A stretch of DNA of 64,000 nucleotides from Acinetobacter kanungonis (GTDB taxonomy: Bacteria > Pseudomonadota > Gammaproteobacteria > Pseudomonadales > Moraxellaceae). Both the position numbers and the translations under genes were made by a program. The DNA is taken from positions 450,541 through 514,540 of the forward strand of contig NZ_JAACKC010000004.1 in the NCBI RefSeq assembly GCF_009939195.1, in the 5' to 3' direction. Positions 37,752-49,057 of this stretch are shown here, piece by piece (the first letter of the stretch is position 1; each line of letters starts with the position of its first letter). Below the pieces are notes generated by a model. That model was given only the letters and a program-made list of their open reading frames with translations. It searched no databases and was not told the DNA's origin.

Positions 37752-38189
37752 TTACTTTTTACGTAATGCATCCTGACATTCCTGTGCATCACAGTAACCA
37801 TAAAGATTGAGTGAGTGACCAGTTAAGGTAAAGCCATGCTTTTCAGCCACTGCATGTTGTTCATGCTCAATAATTTCATTTGTAAATTCAACAACTTTGT
37901 TGCAGTTTTGACATACAATGTGGTCGTGATGATCTTCTTGCATAATTTCAAAAACAGAGTGATTGTTTTCAAAATGATGGCGCTGAATAATGCCTGCTGC
38001 TTCGAATTGCGTTAACACGCGATAAACAGTTGCTAAACCGACATCTTCACCCTGTTCGAGTAAAGTCTTGTAAATATCTTCCGCACTTAAATGATGCTGT
38101 TTTGAATTTTCTAATAATTCTAATATTTTAATTCGTGGAAGTGTAACTTTAAGTCCAGCTTTGCGTAAGTCTTGGTTTGAAATAGGCAT
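37752..38189 (-). CDS. fur: Ferric uptake regulator Fur
   Basis: Iron-dependent repressor of 145 residues. The N-terminal winged helix (LRKAGLKVTLPRIKILELLENS ... DVGLATVYRVLTQFEAAGIIQRHHF) is followed by the dimerisation and metal-binding domain (EDHHDHIVCQNCNKVVEF). CxxC and a second Cys near the C-terminus are present. The gene is divergent from bamE, the usual arrangement in related bacteria. Confidence 0.96.
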   Translation of the reverse strand: MPISNQDLRKAGLKVTLPRIKILELLENSKQHHLSAEDIYKTLLEQGEDVGLATVYRVLTQFEAAGIIQRHHFENNHSVFEIMQEDHHDHIVCQNCNKVVEFTNEIIEHEQHAVAEKHGFTLTGHSLNLYGYCDAQECQDALRKK

Positions 38190-38303
38190 GAAAAAAGGTC
38201 TCTCTCAACAAATCTAAAGTTGGAATATGCAACAAAGTTAAGATGCAGTATGATCTATCCGTGGATCAAATGCATCAAAATTAATTTGGGATAGTGTAGC
38301 AAA

Positions 38304-38702
38304 ATGCAAAAAATCATGTTGACGTTATTCGTCACTTCACTGCTCGCGGGCTGTTCGACCTTGGGCGTTTATAAAGTGGATATTCCTCAAGGAACACCAT
38401 TAACCCAAGCCCAAGCGTCAAAAATCCAAGTCGGCATGAGTCACCAACAAGTGCGTTTTTTACTGGGTAGTCCAACCATTACAGATCCGTTAAACCCTTA
38501 CCGATGGGACTACGTCTACAATTATATCCCAGGAACTTATGCTAAAAAAGCCAAGATTCCAGCAGCGCATGGTCAACATTTGAAAATTTACTTCGATCAA
38601 AACGGTATTGTGAACAAGATTGAAGGACTAGAAACCATTCCTGAATCACAACCTGGTCTACCGGGTTCTAAAGAAGCAATTTTAACTGCGCCCCCACTAT
38701 AG
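38304..38702 (+). CDS. bamE: Outer-membrane assembly lipoprotein BamE
   Basis: Small lipoprotein of the BAM complex that inserts beta-barrel proteins, 132 residues. The signal peptide ends in the lipobox LLAGC with Cys17. The SmpA/OmlA domain follows: KIQVGMSHQQVRFLLGSPTITDPLNPYRWDYVYNYIPG. Divergent from fur, with the shared promoter region at 38190-38303. Confidence 0.93.
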   Translation: MQKIMLTLFVTSLLAGCSTLGVYKVDIPQGTPLTQAQASKIQVGMSHQQVRFLLGSPTITDPLNPYRWDYVYNYIPGTYAKKAKIPAAHGQHLKIYFDQNGIVNKIEGLETIPESQPGLPGSKEAILTAPPL

Positions 38703-38721
38703 ACGCTTTAAAATAAAAAGA

Positions 38722-38746
38722 AACCCCTCATTGAGGGGTTTTTTAT
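38722..38746. terminator. Bidirectional terminator between bamE and rnfH
   Basis: The perfect stem AACCCCTCA/TGAGGGGTT is followed by TTTT on the plus strand, with AAAAAG on the other side. Confidence 0.85.
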
Positions 38747-38747
38747 A

Positions 38748-39071
38748 TCATTTCAATTGTTTAAAGCGATTGCCTTTGGCAAAGCGTCCGACGGGATTTT
38801 GTGCTGCTCGCTTACGTCGAATGTCTTTCGGATTAATGGTGAGTGCTCGATAAATCTCGACCCGATCCCCTGCTTGCAACGCCTGTGCATGATCTTGCAG
38901 GCGTACACCGAAAATCCCCAACTGCAATACTTCTGGCAATTCAACCTGCTCACGTAGACCACTTTGCTGAATGGCATCTAAGGCAGTCATACCTGATTGA
39001 AAAGGTACTTCTAGATGAAATTGCTGTTCTGGCGTGGCATAGGCCACCCAGACTTTTGCCTGCTCAGTCAT
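38748..39071 (-). CDS. rnfH: RnfH-family protein
   Basis: A small protein of 107 residues with the ubiquitin-like UPF0125/RnfH fold (VWVAYATPEQQFHLEVPFQSGMTALDAIQQSGL ... LGIFGVRLQDHAQALQAGDRVEIYRALTINPKDIRRKRA). The biochemical role is unclear. The ATG at 39071 overlaps the stop of the upstream membrane gene (TAATG). A longer frame to 39149 runs into that gene and is a shadow. In many genomes rnfH is linked with the toxin-like ratA and with bamE. Confidence 0.85.
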   Translation of the reverse strand: MTEQAKVWVAYATPEQQFHLEVPFQSGMTALDAIQQSGLREQVELPEVLQLGIFGVRLQDHAQALQAGDRVEIYRALTINPKDIRRKRAAQNPVGRFAKGNRFKQLK

Positions 39072-40153
39072 TAGATCAATTGCCCTAATACGGAAACAAT
39101 CGCAAGTAAAATTGACAATGGCAGTACAATACGCACGGCTATACGCCATACATTGTAAAATAACTCATTGCTGAAATTCATTGCTTTACGCAAATGGCTG
39201 ATTTTCATAATCCAGCCTGCAAAAAGAGAATAAATCAGGCAAATCACCAAGCCCCAAAGTACCAAGACCACATTAAAGATGGCGGTGATTTCTGGAATGG
39301 CCCAGATCAATACAGCCCCTGCAATAATCGCCCATTGTACAACCACGACCATCTGACGCTGAGCCAATTGTTCACGTGACAGTTGCAGTAGCAATGCTGC
39401 GCCTGCAATGGTCGCAACCAATAATGCAATCACAGGTAACTGTGCTGCTACAGCAAAATAAGCAAATGCCAATACGGCAACCAACTGTGCAAACCAAATC
39501 GGTAATACTGTCTTACTGGCGATATCTTGCTGTTTGGCTTGCACGAGGCTAGTCTGCCAATACAGTCCCAAGCCTAAACCACTCGCGACTAAAGCAAGAA
39601 CTGTCGCACTGCCCCACTCGCCAAATTCCAGTGCGGTCATGTGCCATTCAGGCAAAGCTGTTCCACTTACTTGAGCAAAAATGAGCGCTGCAATCACACC
39701 TAAAGCGGTGATTCCTGCCAAAGCTAAACGAGGCAGCAGTGATAACACCAGCGCAGCAATTGCTATCCCCACAAAAATCAATTGAGGTGCCACACCTTGA
39801 ATTAACCATTGTGCACTGTATTGACTGACACTAGAGAGCATTGCACCCGCAAGGAACGGGATAAACACTACAGCCAACCAGCCAACTAGACGCCATCTTG
39901 GAGAGGCATCGGCATCACGGGTTAAGCTAGACAATGCATTTAAAGCAGTGGTTTTTGAACGCTTGGCCAAAGCAATTTCTAAATAGCAAATCGGTAAAGC
40001 CAACACCAACATAGTGCCTAACCAAAGCAACCAGAAATCGAGTTGACGCTCTGCCTGTATTCCCACAATCGGTGCCAAAGTGGCGATAATGATGAATGAC
40101 AAACAAAAAGCCATCAGCGGCGATAACCATCGTGACATAGCATTGTCCTGCAT
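39071..40153 (-). CDS. Polytopic membrane protein, NSS-transporter-like
   Basis: A 360-residue protein with about ten transmembrane helices. The early segment with FWLLWLGTMLVLALPICYLEIALAKRSKTTALNAL and the spacing of helices recall sodium:neurotransmitter symporters, but the conserved helix-1 motif is not visible, so the assignment is tentative. Two starts are possible: M1 (40153) and M6 (40138). It is translationally coupled to rnfH by a TAATG overlap. Confidence 0.55.
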   Translation of the reverse strand: MQDNAMSRWLSPLMAFCLSFIIIATLAPIVGIQAERQLDFWLLWLGTMLVLALPICYLEIALAKRSKTTALNALSSLTRDADASPRWRLVGWLAVVFIPFLAGAMLSSVSQYSAQWLIQGVAPQLIFVGIAIAALVLSLLPRLALAGITALGVIAALIFAQVSGTALPEWHMTALEFGEWGSATVLALVASGLGLGLYWQTSLVQAKQQDIASKTVLPIWFAQLVAVLAFAYFAVAAQLPVIALLVATIAGAALLLQLSREQLAQRQMVVVVQWAIIAGAVLIWAIPEITAIFNVVLVLWGLVICLIYSLFAGWIMKISHLRKAMNFSNELFYNVWRIAVRIVLPLSILLAIVSVLGQLI

Positions 40154-40328
40154 GATGCATTCCTAAAAAAAATCTATCGCTATTTTGCCTTTCTCATGCG
40201 TGAAAATCAAAAAGAAAAGCAAACCACCTAATGCGATGGTCTGCTGCGCCAATGCGTTTATTTATTTTTTTCAATTTTATAATTCTTTTGCACAGCCCCT
40301 CCATGCTGAATCTCAGCCCTTGCTGTAC

Positions 40329-40784
40329 TTAAGAGAAGAACCGTGCAAACCAGTTTTTACCCTTTTTCTTTTCTTTTTCTTTAATAATGCCCATCATGTT
40401 TTCTTTTACGGCACCGACATAGTCCGCGTCATCGTGTTGAATATGGTTAATCAACCATTTTGACAAAACTTCATGTAATTCCGCTTCAATCGAGTGCCCC
40501 ATTTCAAAACGGTCACGATACGACTCAATTTTCTTAATAAATAAGTCATGCACGCGTTTATGCGGCACACGGTATTTATAACCCGCTTCCTCTTGTAAGG
40601 ACTCTTCAAAAGTGAAATGCGACTGGGTGTAATCAATAATATTATCGAGAATTTGTTTAATACGATCACGGTCAGTGTGAAGCGCAACATCATCAATTTC
40701 ATTAATATAATCAAGGATGCGCTTATGCTGATCATCAATTACATCGATACCGGTATTATATTCTGGAACCCATTTCATCTTCAT
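40329..40784 (-). CDS. Bacteriohemerythrin
   Basis: Di-iron O2-binding protein of about 151 residues. The ligand pattern is complete: DDQHKRILDYI, SHFTFEESL, PHKRVHDLF and NHIQHDDADY. It may store or sense oxygen; no signalling domain is attached. A basic tail (KEKEKKKGKNWFARFF) ends the protein. M7 of the longest frame (40784) or M9 (40778) are both plausible starts behind a G-rich site; the longest frame begins at 40802. Confidence 0.88.
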   Translation of the reverse strand: MKMKWVPEYNTGIDVIDDQHKRILDYINEIDDVALHTDRDRIKQILDNIIDYTQSHFTFEESLQEEAGYKYRVPHKRVHDLFIKKIESYRDRFEMGHSIEAELHEVLSKWLINHIQHDDADYVGAVKENMMGIIKEKEKKKGKNWFARFFS

Positions 40785-41048
40785 ACGCCCCCCATTTAAC
40801 ATTCATTATTCGTTACTGGAAAAGGATAGTAACGAGATTGAATTTAAATAAAAAACAAGTAAATTACTCTGAATTCAGGCTTTTAGCGGAATATAAAGAC
40901 TAAGATGATGATAAATATATATTAATTAATTTATACCCGATCAAAAGAATAAGATATTTTTTAACCACAAAGATTATTTTTTCTTTAATTATGAAAATCT
41001 TAATTTTAATATTCATGTATTTTTAAGTATGCAATTCTCACGCCAATC

Positions 41049-41897
41049 TTAGTATTGATCAGCGCGAGTCACACGTTTCAGTGCAGGATTGGCGTGTTCA
41101 CGCTGCAACCGCTCGACCTGCGTCAAGGCGCGTTGTATCGGCTGCCCATGCTGAAATAAAATCATTTCTCCAGGCTGAAAGGCCTGCCAGACTTCATTCT
41201 GCGTCAAGGGTTCCGTGGTTATTACCGCGACACGATCATCAGGTGTGGTGACCTGACTAAAATCCACCTCGACATCCAGATCGATCAATTGCGCAGGTTT
41301 AAACGGATATTCACGCACCAGCCAATGCAGTTTGGTAATCGCATAACTAAATAATGCCTGACCATTAGAAAGACAAAAATTAAAGGTGCCGTGTTCTGCA
41401 ATTTTCGGTGAAATTTCTAATAACAGCTCAAAGACTTGGCTCAATGATGGTTCAACATAACCAAACTTAGCCACAAGTTGATCCAATAAGAAGCAAAACG
41501 CACGCTCACTGTCGGTATTGCCAATCGGGGTGAAACGCCCAGTTAACGGTGGATCAAAATCCAGCAAATCGCCATTATGAGCAAAAATCCATTGACGCCC
41601 CCACAACTCCCGCATAAACGGGTGTGAGTTTTCCAGATTAATTTTGCCTTGGGTGGCTTTACGGATATGAGCAATCACGTTGCGTGATTTAATCGGATAA
41701 TTACGAATCAGCTCCGCAATCGGTGATTCCACTGCGGACTGATTATCGACAAATAAACGGCAGGCTTTGTCTTCAAAAAAAGCGATTCCAAAACCATCAC
41801 AATGATCGGAAGTAATGCCCGCCCGCTGCGAAAAACCACGGAACGAAAAGGTAATATCCGTTGGGGTCGCACAATTCATTCCGAGCAACTGGCACAT
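41049..41897 (-). CDS. Class II glutamine amidotransferase (YafJ-like)
   Basis: N-terminal nucleophile hydrolase-type amidotransferase of about 282 residues. Starting at 41897 gives MCQLLGMNC, with Cys2 as the exposed nucleophile, which decides the start over the longer frame to 41915. Further features are VIAHIRKATQG, HPFMRELWGRQWIFAHNGDL and GNTDSERAFCFLLDQL, all typical of the YafJ/EgtC-like group. The substrate is not known. It stands alone. Confidence 0.88.
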   Translation of the reverse strand: MCQLLGMNCATPTDITFSFRGFSQRAGITSDHCDGFGIAFFEDKACRLFVDNQSAVESPIAELIRNYPIKSRNVIAHIRKATQGKINLENSHPFMRELWGRQWIFAHNGDLLDFDPPLTGRFTPIGNTDSERAFCFLLDQLVAKFGYVEPSLSQVFELLLEISPKIAEHGTFNFCLSNGQALFSYAITKLHWLVREYPFKPAQLIDLDVEVDFSQVTTPDDRVAVITTEPLTQNEVWQAFQPGEMILFQHGQPIQRALTQVERLQREHANPALKRVTRADQY

Positions 41898-41996
41898 AAG
41901 CAACAATAAACACATTCATTAATTATGGGTTTATTGTGCATGACGCAAGTGAGGCTTGTAAATCTGAATCTGTGCTAGCTTCAGTAATTTTAATGC

Positions 41997-42776
41997 TTAA
42001 CGTGGTCTGCGCTTTTGCATGACAAAACTCTTTGCCATTTTATTCACTTCGAGCAGCACAAAATAATCCAGACAGTTAAACTCACGGTCGTAAAACGCCT
42101 GTTGCGATAACTTGGCATGCATCTTTAAATACACATCAAACAGCTTGGGAATCTTTTCATCCTGCGGGAAACTGTATTCAGGATGTGTCGGCTCAAAAGC
42201 CTGTTGCGGTTGAATCGAACAGGTCTGAGTTGGACTCAGTTGCTTTAAATATTGATGGGTATAATAAGCACGTGCCTGATTGCCTTCCATGCGAATACTG
42301 ACACAGCCAATCAGATATTTTGCCCGCATTTCCCACATGACTTTCGGCACTAAATTTAGCCATAACACCGAAAGTGCCCGCCCTGAACGATAACGCTGAT
42401 GCACGCAGGTACGTCCAATTTCGACGATATTGGACAAGTGTCCCAGCTCATCTACAATTTTAAATTCTTGCGCACTATAGCTATGCGCCAAATCCTGCCC
42501 CTGCAACAGTTTTAAGCGAGTATAGGCCACAATCTCGTTACTATATTTGTCGCGTAATACTGCATGTTCACAGCCAAAATCATATAAGTCTTGGTCGAGA
42601 CCTTGATCGAATCCAATGCCAAATTGCTGTGAGAATTGTTCTGCACGAAATTTCTGGATTTCTTGTAATTGTTTTAAATCTTTCGCCCACTCAAAACGAT
42701 ACTGGGTCTGCTGGGTATTTTTCTTGTGTAAGGGCAAAGTAAAATTTTGACGATATAGATTCAGCTTTTCAAACAT
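41997..42776 (-). CDS. olsB: GNAT-family N-acyltransferase, OlsB-like
   Basis: A 259-residue protein of the GNAT-type acyltransferase group that includes OlsB, which acylates ornithine for ornithine-lipid synthesis. The core VEIGRTCVHQRYRSGRALSVLWLNLVP and YLIGCVSIRMEG fits this family. Autoinducer-type acyltransferases share the fold. No OlsA partner is adjacent, although an acyltransferase gene lies at 49058. Confidence 0.7.
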   Translation of the reverse strand: MFEKLNLYRQNFTLPLHKKNTQQTQYRFEWAKDLKQLQEIQKFRAEQFSQQFGIGFDQGLDQDLYDFGCEHAVLRDKYSNEIVAYTRLKLLQGQDLAHSYSAQEFKIVDELGHLSNIVEIGRTCVHQRYRSGRALSVLWLNLVPKVMWEMRAKYLIGCVSIRMEGNQARAYYTHQYLKQLSPTQTCSIQPQQAFEPTHPEYSFPQDEKIPKLFDVYLKMHAKLSQQAFYDREFNCLDYFVLLEVNKMAKSFVMQKRRPR

Positions 42777-42871
42777 TGATCATGCTCTCCTCTTGTTCTG
42801 TTCATACACTAGGCAATACACATGACAATACAATGACGGAAAAACAGGCAACCTCTAAATTTACACGCAAT

Positions 42872-42896
42872 AAAAAACCAGCCCCGAAGGACTGGT
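42872..42896 (-). terminator. Terminator of argB
   Basis: On the minus strand ACCAGTCC-TTCG-GGGCTGGT (8-bp stem, UUCG loop) is followed by TTTTTA. It is 27 bases past the argB stop. Confidence 0.85.
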
Positions 42897-42922
42897 TTTA
42901 GATCTGAGAATGATCTGCTGGA

Positions 42923-43834
<912 letters not shown>

Positions 43835-45259
43835 TCAATGAGCATTTAAAATGTCGTGTGCGATTTTAGGATATCGATCACTTAACATGGAAACAAATGA
43901 TTGCCGAATATCATTTAAACGAGCAGGATTATCGGCATCAAAACGAACTGTGAAAAATTCACCCGTATTCGATGCTCGAATAATGCCAAAACCATCTTCA
44001 AAATCAAGCCTTACCCCATCAATATTACTGAGTTGCGCGGCAAGCTGATGGCTATGTAATTCGATATCGGCCAGTAAAGATTTTGGGTCGGTGCTATAGG
44101 TACTAATATAGGTATCTTCGGTACCACAACGTTCAGGGTATTTGGCCAAGGCTTGTGACAAAGTGAAATCTGGACGCTGACTCAAAAATTCAAGCACACG
44201 CAAGGCGGCATATAAGCCATCATCATAGCCAAAACCACGACCATCGTTAAACACATAATGCCCTGCGTACTCACCCCCAAAGACCGCCTGCCCTTGCGAT
44301 TGCATGAGATATTTCTTCAAGAACGTGCTGCCTGTCCGAATCATGGTCGGCTGCCCACCCAGTTCTTGTACCGTATTGCGCACCATAGTCGAACATTTCA
44401 CATCAAAAACAATTTCATGCTGAGGATGCGTTGCAAGGCACATTTCGGCAAACAAGGACATTAAACGGTCTGCACTAATAATGGTGCCATGTTCATCCAC
44501 CAGCACCAAACGATCGCCATCACCATCAAGGGCAATCCCAATATCTGCCTGTTGCTGTTGCACTGTTGCCGTCAAAGCCGTTAAGTGGCACGCTTGTGAA
44601 GGGTCTGGCGCATGGTCTGGAAATTCACCATTCGCTTCACAGCGTAATGCCGTGACCTGACAGCCTAACTTTCGTAATACCAAAACGGCGCAGCGCCCTG
44701 CAGAACCATGTAAACCATCAAGCACAACATGAAAAGGGCGTTGCAGTTGCATATCATCTAAAATGGCATGTTGATACTGCAAACAATAACTGACATCAAA
44801 TTGATGGCTTAAAGTAGGCATGCTCACTTTGCGTTGTGGTGAAAACTGCAAACTGGCAACATAGGCAACCTGTTGAATCATCTCTGGGCACGGCGGTTGT
44901 CCCTGCATAATCCATTTAATGCCATTGTCACTTTTTGGATTATGGCTGGCGGTGACCATAATGCCGTTGCCTGCAAACTGGCGCGCGCTGTAATACAGCA
45001 TTGGGCTAGAACAACAGCCCACGTTCACCACATTAAAACCTTGTTTTTCGAATATTGTTTGTATAATTTGGGCGTAAGCAGGACTACTCAAACGAGCATC
45101 ATAGCCAATCACCACAGTTGTTTGCGCTGCTTGCTGGTACTGGCACACCAGACCATAGGCAATCGCTTCTACCAACTCGGGTGTTAAAAATGTGATTTTT
45201 CCACGAATATCATAGGCCCGAAAGACCTGCCATGGAAAGATAGGTTGTTGAATATTCAT
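43835..45259 (-). CDS. algC: Phosphomannomutase/phosphoglucomutase
   Basis: Interconverts hexose 1- and 6-phosphates for surface polysaccharide precursors, 474 residues. FRAYDIRGK opens the protein. VTASHNPKSDNGIK holds the phosphoserine, IGIALDGDGDRLVLVD binds the metal, GGEYAGHYVFND contacts the sugar and RASNTGEFFTVRFDA the phosphate. It is co-oriented with dut upstream and argB downstream. Confidence 0.93.
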   Translation of the reverse strand: MNIQQPIFPWQVFRAYDIRGKITFLTPELVEAIAYGLVCQYQQAAQTTVVIGYDARLSSPAYAQIIQTIFEKQGFNVVNVGCCSSPMLYYSARQFAGNGIMVTASHNPKSDNGIKWIMQGQPPCPEMIQQVAYVASLQFSPQRKVSMPTLSHQFDVSYCLQYQHAILDDMQLQRPFHVVLDGLHGSAGRCAVLVLRKLGCQVTALRCEANGEFPDHAPDPSQACHLTALTATVQQQQADIGIALDGDGDRLVLVDEHGTIISADRLMSLFAEMCLATHPQHEIVFDVKCSTMVRNTVQELGGQPTMIRTGSTFLKKYLMQSQGQAVFGGEYAGHYVFNDGRGFGYDDGLYAALRVLEFLSQRPDFTLSQALAKYPERCGTEDTYISTYSTDPKSLLADIELHSHQLAAQLSNIDGVRLDFEDGFGIIRASNTGEFFTVRFDADNPARLNDIRQSFVSMLSDRYPKIAHDILNAH

Positions 45260-45466
45260 ATCTTTGGAACTTCAGAATCCAGCAAAACCGCATATGCGTT
45301 TGCCTTATTCACACAACATAAATGTTTTAAAATATTTCTAGTTTATATCCGAAAACAATCGAACTGTTAATACTATTTAAGTTATTGGCACGTGTTATAA
45401 AGTCATGCGTTGTAAATTCTTTTATATTTCAGACTGAAAGAGCCGCAGGGCTCTTCCAGCTTCACA

Positions 45467-45919
45467 TCAGTTTTTACCAGTATGTCCAAAACCACCTGCA
45501 CCGCGCTCAGTTGCCACAAATTCATCAACCTGTTCAAACTCAGCTTGTACCACAGGGACGAGCACATATTGTGCCAAACGCTCACCTGGCTCTAAAGTAA
45601 ATGCAGCTTGACCACGGTTCCATACCGAAACCATTAACTCGCCTTGGTAGTCTGAATCAATTAAACCAACTAAGTTACCTAAAACGATGCCATGTTTATG
45701 ACCTAAGCCTGAACGTGGCAAAATTAAACCTGCAAAACCTGTATCTTCGATATAAATGGCTAAACCTGTTTTCACCAATACCGTTTGACCTGGTTCAATC
45801 ACTGTTGGTTCAGTTACACATGCGCGCAAATCCAGACCTGCTGAACCTTGCGTCGCATAAGTTGGCATTGGCCATTCTTGTCCTAAACGTGCATCTAGAA
45901 CTTTAACTTGAACCTTCAT
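45467..45919 (-). CDS. dut: dUTP diphosphatase
   Basis: Hydrolyses dUTP to dUMP, keeping uracil out of DNA. The 150-residue trimeric dUTPase shows all five motifs: [48 protein letters not shown] and the flexible C-terminal [10 protein letters not shown]. It stands upstream of algC-argB; a possible hairpin (AAGAGCC/GGCTCTT) at 45437-45455 follows it. Confidence 0.97.
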   Translation of the reverse strand: MKVQVKVLDARLGQEWPMPTYATQGSAGLDLRACVTEPTVIEPGQTVLVKTGLAIYIEDTGFAGLILPRSGLGHKHGIVLGNLVGLIDSDYQGELMVSVWNRGQAAFTLEPGERLAQYVLVPVVQAEFEQVDEFVATERGAGGFGHTGKN

Positions 45920-45954
45920 ATTGTTTCCTACTGTTTCAAAAATAAATATCGGAA

Positions 45955-47994
45955 TTAACGCTTAATTAAAGCGCGTAAATTTTCGAGATAATGCTGAGCT
46001 TGCTGTTTCGGATCGACATTGCCAGCCAACTTTTTCTTGCGCCCTAACCATTCCAGCTCGTCTTGCGGTAACTCATCCAAGAAACGGCTTGGGGTCATTT
46101 GACGCATTTGTCCACCCGCCTTGCGCTGTTCCGCCAGCGTAATGGTCAAGCCCTGACGCGCACGGGTAATGCCCACATACATCAGACGGCGTTCTTCTTC
46201 GACCGTTTCTGCCACAATCGAGTTTTTATGCGGCAATAACTCTTCTTCCAAACCAATTAAATACACGAATGGAAATTCCAAACCTTTGGATGCATGCAAG
46301 GTCAGCAAATTGACTTTATCCGTGTCTTCTTCTTCCTGTTGTTGCTCCAGCATATCCAGCAACACCATTTTGCGAATCACGCTTTCAATATTGCGCTCAT
46401 CTACATCTTCCGCACGGTTAATCAGACTTTGAATACTGCTATACAGGACTTCAATATTGTCGAGTTTGGTTTTTTCCTGCGCAGGTGTCGCCGCAGTCTC
46501 TTTGACATAATCGATGTAACCCGCTTCCAACATCATTTGGCGAATAATTGGTACAGGCTCATCATCTTCCAGCAATTCACGGGTGAAATTGCTAATGAAC
46601 TCAGCAAATTCCGCCAGTTGTGTAGTGGCCTTTTTCGGAATTGCCATGGTCAGACGTTGATCCCCCGCCGCAGCCAACAACGACAGATGATTTTCCTGCG
46701 CAAATAAACCCAGCTTTTCTAGCGTCACAGGACCAATCGCACGTTTGGGCGTATTAATAATCCGTAAGAAAGCACTGTCATCTTCTGGGTTAATGATCAG
46801 ACGCAAATAACTCATCATGTCTTTGATTTCAGCACGTGCGAAGAAAGACTGACCACCCGACAATTTGTATGGAATCTGCATTTGACGCAGTTGCGTCTCT
46901 AAAATACGCGCTTGGAAATTACCACGGTACAATATCGCGTAGTCTTTCCAGTTTTTACCGTTCATCAACTTGTGCGTAATCAGGTCTTTGACTACGCGTT
47001 CTGCTTCATCATCGTCATTACGACAGGTAATCACGCGAATGACTTCACCATGCCCTTTATCCGACCATAATTTTTTATCAAAGATGTGCGGATTATTGCC
47101 AATCACAGTATTGGCCGCTTTAAGAATACGGCTAGTCGAACGATAGTTCTGTTCCAGTTTAATGACTTTTAAATTGCGAAAGTCTTCATTTAGCAATGCC
47201 ATATTTTCTGGCTTTGCGCCACGCCATGCGTAGATCGATTGGTCATCATCGCCCACCGCGGTGAATTGCCCCATCACGCCGACCAAAAGTTTCACCAAAA
47301 TATACTGTGCAGTGTTGGTATCTTGATACTCATCGACCAATAAATAGCGAATACGATTTTGCCAACGATCTCGTACTTCTTGATTTTCTTGTAATAGACG
47401 TGTTGGCATCACAATCAGATCGTCAAAATCCACTGCATTGTAGGCACGCAAATTACGCTCGTACAATTGATACAAATGCGCCATTTGAATGTCTTCAGGC
47501 GTTTCACAAGTCGTATGCGCCTGTTCAGGTGGAATCAAATCATTTTTCCAGTCTGAAATCATTTTCATGGCTTTGGCAATCAACTCTTTGCTTTCTGCAC
47601 CCGACATATTATCGCGATGCATCAAGTCCATCAGAATTCGCTTACAGTCATCGGCATCCAAAATGGAGAAATTGGCTTTTAATGGCGTATTTTTAAGTTC
47701 GAGACGTAATAAGTTCAGACCAAAGGTATGGAAAGTCGAGACCGACAGCCCTTTGGCTTCTTCACGTGACAATAGCTTAGTCACACGCTCTTTCATCTCG
47801 CGTGCGGCTTTATTGGTAAAGGTCATCGCTGTAATACGATGCGCAGGAATACCACAATGCTTAACCAAATAAGCAATTTTACGGGTAATCACCGAGGTTT
47901 TACCCGAACCCGCCCCTGCAAGTACTAACAAGGGTCCTTGAGTGTATTTCATGGCTTCAAGTTGCTTGTCATTGAGTTGACTTGCCAGCGACAT
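45955..47994 (-). CDS. rep: ATP-dependent DNA helicase Rep
   Basis: Superfamily 1A 3'-5' helicase of 679 residues, an accessory replicative helicase. [27 protein letters not shown] holds the Q-motif and Walker [77 protein letters not shown] and [13 protein letters not shown] are the remaining motifs. Length and start match Rep rather than UvrD (about 720). Confidence 0.92.
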   Translation of the reverse strand: MSLASQLNDKQLEAMKYTQGPLLVLAGAGSGKTSVITRKIAYLVKHCGIPAHRITAMTFTNKAAREMKERVTKLLSREEAKGLSVSTFHTFGLNLLRLELKNTPLKANFSILDADDCKRILMDLMHRDNMSGAESKELIAKAMKMISDWKNDLIPPEQAHTTCETPEDIQMAHLYQLYERNLRAYNAVDFDDLIVMPTRLLQENQEVRDRWQNRIRYLLVDEYQDTNTAQYILVKLLVGVMGQFTAVGDDDQSIYAWRGAKPENMALLNEDFRNLKVIKLEQNYRSTSRILKAANTVIGNNPHIFDKKLWSDKGHGEVIRVITCRNDDDEAERVVKDLITHKLMNGKNWKDYAILYRGNFQARILETQLRQMQIPYKLSGGQSFFARAEIKDMMSYLRLIINPEDDSAFLRIINTPKRAIGPVTLEKLGLFAQENHLSLLAAAGDQRLTMAIPKKATTQLAEFAEFISNFTRELLEDDEPVPIIRQMMLEAGYIDYVKETAATPAQEKTKLDNIEVLYSSIQSLINRAEDVDERNIESVIRKMVLLDMLEQQQEEEDTDKVNLLTLHASKGLEFPFVYLIGLEEELLPHKNSIVAETVEEERRLMYVGITRARQGLTITLAEQRKAGGQMRQMTPSRFLDELPQDELEWLGRKKKLAGNVDPKQQAQHYLENLRALIKR

Positions 47995-48075
47995 AGTGAT
48001 TCCTCTTTTTTCTCCGAGCTAGATTATAGACATCAAACCCCCAGATGCCTAACCTAAAATGTCGATTATCTGTTC

Positions 48076-48104
48076 ATAAAAAAAAGCCACCTCAAGGTGG
48101 CTTT
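48076..48104 (-). terminator. Terminator of the OmpA-like lipoprotein gene
   Basis: The stem AAAAGCCACC/GGTGGCTTTT is followed by a T-run on the minus strand, 39 bases past the stop. Confidence 0.85.
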
Positions 48105-48142
48105 TCCGAAACTCAATGATTTCTAAGCAAACAAAATATTCA

Positions 48143-48790
48143 TTATTTTGTTTCGAATACAGTAATTTCTACACGACGGTTTTGTTCACGACCCGCAGCC
48201 GTATCATTGCTTGCGATTGGTGAAGATGAACCATAACCACGTGCAGTCATACGAGAGCTAGAAATACCTTGAGAAGATAAATAGCTCATCACTGAGTTAG
48301 CACGGTTTTGTGATAATGGATTGTTAATGGCATCTGTACCTGTGTTGTCGGTATGACCATGAATCACAAGTGCAAGTTTGTTTGCTGTTCCATCTTCACG
48401 TAATACACGTGCCACATCGTTCAATGCAGTTTGGAAACGTGGCTGAATGGTGTAAGAGTTGGTAGCAAAGGTCACGCTTGGCATTACCAAGTTAATCGAA
48501 CCATCTTGGTTACGGTCAACATCTACACCAGTACCTGCAAGTTCTTCACGTAAACGTTTCTCTTTTTTGTCCAAGAGTAGACCAGCACCACCGCCCACTA
48601 CAGCACCAATCGCTGCTGCTTGACCCATTTTATCTTTGTCTGCATTTGAGTATGCAAGACCAGCACCCAATAATGCACCTAGACCTGCACCGATTGCCGC
48701 TTTGTCATATTCCATACCTGTGCCAGTAGATTGACAACCTGAAAGAACCAACGCCCCTGCTACTGCTGATGAAATTAATAGTGCACGCAT
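48143..48790 (-). CDS. OmpA-family lipoprotein with glycine zipper
   Basis: A 215-residue outer-membrane lipoprotein. The lipobox LVLSGC places Cys19 as the lipidated residue. A glycine-zipper segment (IGAGLGALLGAGLAYSNAD ... AAIGAVVGGGAGLLLD) is followed by an OmpA peptidoglycan-binding domain (LALVIHGHTDNTGTDAINNPLSQNRANSVMSYL ... GREQNRRVEITV). It resembles YiaD of E. coli and likely anchors the outer membrane to the cell wall. Confidence 0.88.
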   Translation of the reverse strand: MRALLISSAVAGALVLSGCQSTGTGMEYDKAAIGAGLGALLGAGLAYSNADKDKMGQAAAIGAVVGGGAGLLLDKKEKRLREELAGTGVDVDRNQDGSINLVMPSVTFATNSYTIQPRFQTALNDVARVLREDGTANKLALVIHGHTDNTGTDAINNPLSQNRANSVMSYLSSQGISSSRMTARGYGSSSPIASNDTAAGREQNRRVEITVFETK

Positions 48791-49057
48791 GACATGCCTC
48801 CATTTGTGTGTTTTGTTTATGCCTGAAATGGTCGCCTAATTAAATAACTTAGACCATTGATTTTTTGTTAATAATAGCCTGCGCAGTTACAATTTGTAAT
48901 AATTAATTTCATTTTTGAATGCGCATTCATCACATTCCCTACACGTTTCTCCAATCATGAAGAAGAATTTACGAAACACAACGCTTGTTTTATTTTCAGA
49001 ATTTGTAACTATATTCGATAACGATAATGGATGATTTTACTCAGGATTATTTTTTAT